Shown piece by piece: positions 59,374 through 64,000 of a stretch of DNA of 64,000 nt. The stretch's first letter is position 1, and each line of letters starts with the position of its first letter. The stretch is from Siminovitchia sediminis. GTDB lineage: Bacteria; Bacillota; Bacilli; Bacillales; Bacillaceae_C. The notes below the pieces were generated by a model that worked only from the letters and a program-made list of their open reading frames with translations, made no database searches and was not told the origin of the DNA. The stretch lies in the NCBI RefSeq assembly GCF_042680885.1, contig NZ_JBHUEO010000001.1, forward strand, positions 1-64,000, given 5' to 3'. A program made the translations under genes and the position numbers.

Positions 59374-61026
59374 TTACCATGTAATAAAACCTCTGGAACC
59401 TGGCGGAGAATGCTGGATCATTTCAGTCAGCGGCATGGCATAGGCCATAAGGATGAGTGCCAATGCAATGCCTACCCATAATCCCCAATTTTCCAGTAAT
59501 TTCGCTGTATGAGATGTGTCGCTTTTCGCGATCGGAAACTCTACTGCTTCTTCTTCTGTTGCAGCTTTAGGGGTTACAAACATCAGGTTAGCGACGATGT
59601 ATACCAGCAGCATCGCTGAGAAGAATAAAATCGTACCCCCAATGGCCATTGTTACATGGTTCGAAAGAATGCCCTGAAACCATTCAAGTGCTGATTCGTG
59701 ACCGTTGTATCCTGAGTAAGCTGTTCTTCTTGGTGCCCCGAGCAATCCAAGCAAATGCTGGGCAGTGGACATCAGGAGCATACCGACAGCCCAAGAAAAG
59801 ATTTGGATATGGGCCAATTTTTGTAAATATTTTGGAAAAGTTCTGCCTGTCAAGTACGGAACAAGCCAGAATGTTACACCCATAAAGGTCATGGCCACAG
59901 GCGTTCCCACTGTAATATGGAAATGTCCTACGACCCATAGCGTATTGTGAACTAGTTCGTTCAATTGAAAGCTTGCATTGACGATCCCGCCTGCACCGCC
60001 AGGAATAAAGAACAACATGGCAATGAACAGAGAAGTAAAGCGGACGTCTTTCCAGGGAAGCTTTTTAAACCAGCCGAACAGTCCGGTTGCCCCCTTTTTT
60101 CTGCCGGAAGTTTCGAAAGTGGCAAACATGGAAAAGGCAGTCATCAATGTAGGTACTACGACCATAAATGTTAAAACAACCTGCAGAAATTTCCAAAAGC
60201 TATCGATACCGGGTTCTGTCAATTGGTGATGGAATCCGACCGGGAACGAAAATAGGATAAACAGTACGAAAGAAAATCTGGCTAACGAATCACTGAACAC
60301 ATCTGTGCCAATGATTTTCGGCATGACGACATACCAAGCCATATAGGCAGGCAGCAGCCAGAAATAGACGAGCGGGTGTCCAAAGTACCAGAATAAGGAA
60401 CGGCTCAATTCCACGTTAATCGTCTCTGTCCAGCCAAATGACCAGGGAATATACTGAAACAAAACAGTGGTTACAACACCCAAGCAGGCGATGATCCATA
60501 ACAACAGGGTGGCTACTGTCATATAAGCAAACAACGGACTGAATTTCCCTTTGTTTTGTTTCTTCCAAACAAGATAATGTCCGAGTAAGGCAAAGCTGGT
60601 GAACCATGTTCCGACGATCAATAATGCCAAACCTACATAAAACCAGCCGCTTGCTTTTAACGGAGCATAAAACGTATAAAGTACAGATGCTTCTCCGGAG
60701 ATAATCATGGCAGTAGCCAGGGTGGTTCCAATGGCCGTTACCCACAGTCCCAGCCATAAAAAGAAACGGACCCTGGGACCGAAAGAGCCGAGTGTTTTAC
60801 TCATTCCGGCAATCAGGAAGGCAAATATAAAAAACGTCGTAAACACAAGTGCAAGCAACACGCCATGTGCCGTTAAAATCTGATAATAATCCAGGAATTT
60901 GGGCAGCTGCAATTTATCGTTTCTAATAAATACTTGAAGAAGTCCACAAAATGTACCAATAATAAATGCAATATACGATATCCCGATATTCCAAAGTGCT
61001 AGTTGTCTGTCACTCTTTGCTATCAT
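59374..61026 (-). CDS. cbaA: Cytochrome c oxidase subunit I, b(o/a)3 type
   Basis: A 550-residue haem-copper oxidase subunit with about thirteen helices, of the B-type (ba3) family. Haem and copper ligands appear in YQILTAHGVLLALVFTTFF (low-spin haem histidine), FGHPLVYFWLLPAYMAWYVV (CuB histidine and cross-linked tyrosine), GFHHQLTEPG (CuB histidines) and NTLWVVGHFHITVG (haem histidines). It reduces oxygen to water and pumps protons. The start overlaps the subunit II stop by four bases (ATGA). Such oxidases usually serve at low oxygen. Confidence 0.94.
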   Translation of the reverse strand: MIAKSDRQLALWNIGISYIAFIIGTFCGLLQVFIRNDKLQLPKFLDYYQILTAHGVLLALVFTTFFIFAFLIAGMSKTLGSFGPRVRFFLWLGLWVTAIGTTLATAMIISGEASVLYTFYAPLKASGWFYVGLALLIVGTWFTSFALLGHYLVWKKQNKGKFSPLFAYMTVATLLLWIIACLGVVTTVLFQYIPWSFGWTETINVELSRSLFWYFGHPLVYFWLLPAYMAWYVVMPKIIGTDVFSDSLARFSFVLFILFSFPVGFHHQLTEPGIDSFWKFLQVVLTFMVVVPTLMTAFSMFATFETSGRKKGATGLFGWFKKLPWKDVRFTSLFIAMLFFIPGGAGGIVNASFQLNELVHNTLWVVGHFHITVGTPVAMTFMGVTFWLVPYLTGRTFPKYLQKLAHIQIFSWAVGMLLMSTAQHLLGLLGAPRRTAYSGYNGHESALEWFQGILSNHVTMAIGGTILFFSAMLLVYIVANLMFVTPKAATEEEAVEFPIAKSDTSHTAKLLENWGLWVGIALALILMAYAMPLTEMIQHSPPGSRGFITW

Positions 61027-61496
61027 GGTTCATACACCTCAATTTCCGTTGACATATAATGGTGGCCTGTTCCGCAATATTCATTACAAAGAATTAAATA
61101 AGTACCGGGGTTTTTGAAAGTATAACTTTTTTGGGTAATCCTTCCTGGAACGGCCATCATATTTACCTTTGTATCGTCAATGGTAAAACTATGAACAACA
61201 TCTGTGCTCGTTATTGTAAAAATAATTTCCTTGCCCGCTGGAACTCGGATCTCCTGGGGGTCATAGCCGAACGCCTTTGCAACAGCGACCACTTCATATG
61301 TGTCTTCATCAATCTGTCTTACGCCCGGATTATCAAATGGGGCAGTTTCATTCACTTTTTCGGGATCAATCGTATCCAAACCTCCCGAAGGTTCATGACC
61401 ATGGGCAAAAGCGGTCACGCCGACAATGCTTAAAAATACAACAAGCGATAAAATCCCAAAGGCTAACCAAATTTTCTCGTACTTATGAAAATGCAT
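61023..61496 (-). CDS. cbaB: Cytochrome c oxidase subunit II, b(o/a)3 type
   Basis: A 157-residue subunit with one N-terminal membrane anchor (IWLAFGILSLVVFLSIVGVT) and an outward cupredoxin domain. The CuA site is complete: histidine in VVHSFTI, then the cysteine pair and ligands in LCNEYCGTGHHYM. It accepts electrons from cytochrome c. A single anchor is typical of ba3-type subunit II. AGGTGA seven bases before the ATG. Second gene of the operon. Confidence 0.94.
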   Translation of the reverse strand: MHFHKYEKIWLAFGILSLVVFLSIVGVTAFAHGHEPSGGLDTIDPEKVNETAPFDNPGVRQIDEDTYEVVAVAKAFGYDPQEIRVPAGKEIIFTITSTDVVHSFTIDDTKVNMMAVPGRITQKSYTFKNPGTYLILCNEYCGTGHHYMSTEIEVYEP

Positions 61497-61518
61497 ATTT
61501 TGTCACCTGCTTTTTTTA

Positions 61519-61671
61519 TTATCTGGCTGCGTACATAATATAGGCAGCTGCCCACATTGCGATCATGACAACACCTACTCCCATTACACTGACGAGCGTT
61601 CCTTTTAACTTCGGCTCTGAATCATTCCTGGTTTTGGACAAAGGTCCTGTCTCTTGCGGATGCTTAGCCAC
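61519..61671 (-). CDS. Cytochrome oxidase subunit IIa-like small protein
   Basis: A 50-residue protein from GTG 61671 with one C-terminal membrane helix (LVSVMGVGVVMIAMWAAAYI). LKGTLVSVMGVGVV resembles the LKGTLxxVxxxG start of cytochrome c oxidase subunit 2A, which supplies the missing helix in ba3 oxidases. GGGAGG lies about 11 bases upstream. It is the first gene of the oxidase operon and directly follows the Fnr-controlled promoter. Not listed by length-limited gene callers. Confidence 0.75.
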   Translation of the reverse strand: MAKHPQETGPLSKTRNDSEPKLKGTLVSVMGVGVVMIAMWAAAYIMYAAR

Positions 61672-61705
61672 TGTATAGTCTACCTCCCATATGATTTCTG
61701 TCTTT

Positions 61706-61748
61706 ATCGTAATCTTGCTGTTTCATCGCATCTGTGATAAAAGTCACA
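61706..61748 (-). promoter_or_regulatory. Fnr-dependent promoter of the oxidase operon
   Basis: TGTGATAAAAGTCACA at 61733-61748 is a perfect TGTGA-N6-TCACA Fnr/Crp box. On the minus strand a -10 hexamer TACGAT lies at 61711-61706. With a start near 61699 the box is centred at -41.5, the position of activation. The fnr gene lies just upstream. Confidence 0.75.
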
Positions 61749-61792
61749 ATCCCCGGCAAGTTCACAAGACCTTCATAAGTACTTCATTTTTT

Positions 61793-61825
61793 AGACAAAA
61801 AAAACCACGGTACGGGACCGCGGAT
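61793..61825 (-). terminator. Terminator of fnr
   Basis: On the minus strand CCGCGGT pairs with ACCGTGG (one G-T pair), followed by eight T. Confidence 0.82.
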
Positions 61826-62512
61826 CTAATCTATTCTGCATATTTCAATTGGACAGTTTTCACAATGAATTTCATTTTTGAGATACTGAAGGTCACAGAT
61901 GACCATTTTACCGTTTTCCATTTTAATGATTCCCTCATGTTTTAAGGTATTGAGCAGGCGATTCACAACTTCGCGGCTCATGCCGCAAAAATTGGCGAGC
62001 TCTTGATTCGTCACGTGCAGATCGATCAGAACTCCATCCTCTCTCTCGTTACCGTAACTATTGGTCATACGGATCAATGTGGAATACAATGCTCCTTTTT
62101 TCCCGTGTAAAATGAGATCTCTGAATTTTGATTGAGTCTTTTGCTGCTGTTCGCCCATCATTTGTAAAATTCCAATTGTAAGTCCCGGGTTTGTCAACAG
62201 CTTTTCTTCTAATTCCCGCTTGGCAATTTTTATATAATGTCCGTTTTCAATGACTTTGGCTTGTACTCTATAGGCAGATTGGGCGCAAAACAGCTGTACC
62301 TCGCTGATCACATCATTTTTTCCGCAGATCCGAAAGGTAATTTCCCGTCCATCCGGGGTAATTTTCCCGATTCGCACCTTTCCTGAAAGGATATAGAAGA
62401 GGCTGTCAGCATGCTCTCCTTCTTGAAAGAGGAAACTGTCTTTTGTCATTTCCTTTTCAGGCTGTCCTTGCATAAGAAGTTTCTCTATCGGCTCTGTATC
62501 ATGTTGAATCAT
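61826..62512 (-). CDS. fnr: Fnr, oxygen-sensing Crp/Fnr-family regulator
   Basis: A 228-residue regulator with a cyclic-nucleotide-binding-like domain (about 1-125; LFQEGEHADSLFYILSGKVR) and a Crp-type winged helix (about 150-215; HVTNQELANFCGMSREVVNR). The C-terminal HCENCPIEICRID has the C-x2-C-x4-C spacing of Bacillus Fnr, which holds a 4Fe-4S cluster and becomes active without oxygen. The ATG at 62512 is preferred (GGTGA eight bases before). An upstream ATG at 62548 lacks a site. It lies directly before the oxidase operon, whose promoter has an Fnr box. Confidence 0.9.
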   Translation of the reverse strand: MIQHDTEPIEKLLMQGQPEKEMTKDSFLFQEGEHADSLFYILSGKVRIGKITPDGREITFRICGKNDVISEVQLFCAQSAYRVQAKVIENGHYIKIAKRELEEKLLTNPGLTIGILQMMGEQQQKTQSKFRDLILHGKKGALYSTLIRMTNSYGNEREDGVLIDLHVTNQELANFCGMSREVVNRLLNTLKHEGIIKMENGKMVICDLQYLKNEIHCENCPIEICRID

Positions 62513-62675
62513 TATTCGTTCACCATTTTCTAAAAATGTATGTTTCATATATGTTTAGAACCATTATACCATTTTCATTGGGTGTACTTTATGAAAATAC
62601 TGTGTATTCAAAGCTTATCCTGTTTGGAGACATAAAAAAAGGGTATGAATGCTCTGTAGCAGGGGAGTGAGTAGT

Positions 62676-63410
62676 TTGCGGATTAATAAACCCATAATCG
62701 GAGTAACTTCCAATTTGGAATTTGTCAAAGAAAATATTAGTTATACTTTATATTACAGTTATTTGGAAGCCATAAAAAAAGCAGGGGGCATTCCCATTGT
62801 ATTGACTCTGGGCAGCGAGGAAATGGTTGACAGGTGGGTAGAGATGATAGACGGACTTCTGTTAACTGGAGGGAATGACATCCATCCAAAGTACTATGAC
62901 GGGGATCTGCATCCCGAACTGGGATTGTTAACACCAAAATTGGATCAATCAGATATGATGGTCATTAAAAGAGCGTATGAGGAGCGGCTCCCCATGCTGG
63001 GAATTTGTCGAGGTTCTCATTTAATTAATGTGGCGCTGGGCGGAACTTTACTTTCGGATATAAAATCGGAGCTTACTGATGCAGAGAATCATTTTGATAA
63101 AGGGAACCGGGAGAAAAAACTTAGCCATAAGATTTATATTGAGAAAGATAGCATACTTTATAGCATATACCATCAGCCGGAAATTGAGGTAAACAGTTTT
63201 CATCATCAGGCGATTGACGAATTAGGAAAGGGGCTAAAATGTACGGCCCATGCAGCGGATGGGGTGATTGAGGCCTTTGAAAGTATCGATGGTACAATCA
63301 TGGGTACTCAATTTCATCCAGAAGAGTTAAGAAAGTTCGATTATCATATGCATCAATTTTTATCGATTTTCATCGGGAATTGTAAAAAGAAGAAGGAGGG
63401 GCAGCTGTGA
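62676..63410 (+). CDS. Class I glutamine amidotransferase (PuuD-like)
   Basis: A 244-residue gamma-glutamyl-GABA hydrolase-like protein. The nucleophilic cysteine lies in MLGICRGSHLINVALGG near residue 110, and the catalytic His-Glu pair in TQFHPEEL near residue 222. GLLLTGGNDIHPKYY is the family signature. TTG 62676 is chosen, as AGGGGAGTGAG lies just before it. The ATG at 62649 has no site. PuuD cleaves glutamyl-GABA in putrescine breakdown. No other putrescine gene is adjacent. Confidence 0.88.
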   Translation: MRINKPIIGVTSNLEFVKENISYTLYYSYLEAIKKAGGIPIVLTLGSEEMVDRWVEMIDGLLLTGGNDIHPKYYDGDLHPELGLLTPKLDQSDMMVIKRAYEERLPMLGICRGSHLINVALGGTLLSDIKSELTDAENHFDKGNREKKLSHKIYIEKDSILYSIYHQPEIEVNSFHHQAIDELGKGLKCTAHAADGVIEAFESIDGTIMGTQFHPEELRKFDYHMHQFLSIFIGNCKKKKEGQL

Positions 63411-63439
63411 GGCTGCTTTTTTTTAAAAGAAAACAATGT

Positions 63440-63573
63440 GTATACAATAAAGTAAACTTGTAAACAAATATTGCATAATTGTTTACAAAAATGTGCACAT
63501 GTATACAAATCAGTAAACAATTTAATATGACAACATGTGTACATGTTACGTATACATGTACACATGTATACAA
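63440..63573. repeat. Array of 8-bp iterons (GTAWACAW)
   Basis: Ten copies of an 8-bp unit close to GTAWACAW: 63440, 63452, 63460, 63501, 63513, 63537, 63550, 63558 and 63566 on the plus strand, and 63479-63486 inverted. Copies at 63452/63460 and at 63550/63558/63566 are exactly head to tail. Several are themselves palindromic (GTATAC, TGTACA). The array stands just before a ParM-like gene, the place of the centromere in actin-type partition loci. Confidence 0.75.
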
Positions 63574-63697
63574 AATTGAAAACAAATCAACGGATAATAA
63601 AACCGCCGTTGACCGAAAAAAGAAATTCAGGTAATCTTTATACATGCTTATAGAAATTTCCAGCCTATCACTTTATCAATGAAAGGATGAAAAAAGT

Positions 63698-64000
63698 ATG
63701 GAAAAAACTAGATTAGCTGCAATTGATGTGGGAAATGATTCTCTAAAAGGGATTTTTGGTGAATTAGACCATGAAATCCAAATTCCAAATATCATTGCAA
63801 GAGATGTGGAGGATCGTCCGGTCATTGGATTGGAGGAATTAAATAATCAAGATCCATTAGATGGAATACATATTCGTGTGCACTCCCCTGCGCTATACGA
63901 AAACAATGCAATTTATCGGGTAGGGCATTTAGCTACCAGAAGCGGAAATGCAACCGAGCTGGATCCGGGAAGCAGCAAATCTGAAGAAGACCAAACACTT
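63698..64000 (+). CDS. ParM/StbA-like actin-family protein (partial, N-terminal)
   Basis: The frame opens at ATG 63698 (AAAGGATG before it) and runs off the window after 101 codons. AAIDVGNDSLKGIF at the start is the phosphate-1 motif of actin-like ATPases of the ParM/StbA/Alp type, which form filaments that move plasmids. The following residues (IQIPNIIARD, AIYRVGHLATRSG) fit the subdomain I pattern of Bacillus ParM-like proteins. The iteron array upstream strengthens the partition idea. The rest of the gene and any adaptor lie outside. Confidence 0.82.
   Translation, partial: MEKTRLAAIDVGNDSLKGIFGELDHEIQIPNIIARDVEDRPVIGLEELNNQDPLDGIHIRVHSPALYENNAIYRVGHLATRSGNATELDPGSSKSEEDQTL

Noticed and set aside
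1..64000. tRNA, rRNA or CRISPR array
   Set aside because: None could be recognised by conserved arms or repeat-spacer pattern on reading both strands.

Overview
The window reads as a chromosomal segment of a moderately low-GC, spore-forming Firmicute of the family Bacillaceae. The grounds are AGGAGG-type ribosome sites throughout, a BceRS-BceAB detoxification module, a SinI-like peptide, a Fnr with the Bacillus-type C-terminal cysteine cluster, a b(o/a)3-type oxidase, and PxpABC/KipIA and HprK homologues. No rRNA, tRNA, CRISPR array or intact transposon was found. The species cannot be named from the sequence alone.

Layout. 1-352: C-terminal end of pyruvate carboxylase. 0.75-5.5 kb: amino acid permease, SDR and zinc alcohol dehydrogenase, followed by decayed coding sequence. 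5.5-8 kb: 5-oxoprolinase operon pxpB-pxpC-pxpA. 8.1-10.5 kb: a MocR/PdxR-type regulator divergent from a solitary pdxS. 10.6-14.1 kb: NSS-family transporter, two small proteins and a TraB-family membrane protein. 14.3-17.9 kb: LysR regulator divergent from a thiolase-CoA transferase (acetoacetate) operon, ended by the broken 5' end of an IS1182-like element. 18.3-22.8 kb: Bce-type peptide sensing/efflux module with a recognisable operator. 22.9-30 kb: WYL regulator, two lipoproteins, subtilisin-like protease and polysaccharide deacetylase. 30.2-34.7 kb: a tight five-gene operon of unknown proteins ending in a Ycf46-like AAA ATPase. 34.9-40 kb: htpG, ureohydrolase, folE, an unusual SDR and a LysM-3D cell wall protein. 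40.3-42.2 kb: glycine riboswitch controlling an ACT protein and a DUF711 protein. 42.6-51.6 kb: PsiE, a regulator-hydrolase pair, macro-domain protein, SinI-like peptide, divergent two-component system, two methyltransferases and a MOSC protein. 51.7-59 kb: SLC13-type transporter, fructosamine kinase-like protein, lipoprotein, esterase, DinB protein and an HprK-like kinase. 59.3-62.5 kb: Fnr and a probably Fnr-activated oxidase operon that includes two very small membrane peptides. 62.7-64 kb: glutamine amidotransferase and the start of a ParM-like actin gene, preceded by an array of short iterons.

The best candidate for an undescribed system is the 30.2-34.7 kb operon. Its five genes overlap or nearly touch. 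It joins a Ycf46-like AAA ATPase to a membrane-anchored helical protein and three small unknown proteins, and three of the products end in similar basic-hydrophobic tails. The second candidate is the iteron array before the ParM-like gene, which looks like a centromere of the actin-type partition class. Other points of interest are the 24-residue membrane peptide coupled to the oxidase subunit I gene, the Fnr box at -41.5 of the oxidase promoter, the glycine riboswitch before ACT-DUF711 with apparent OFF logic, a divergent HprK, and an SDR lacking the catalytic tyrosine beside folE.
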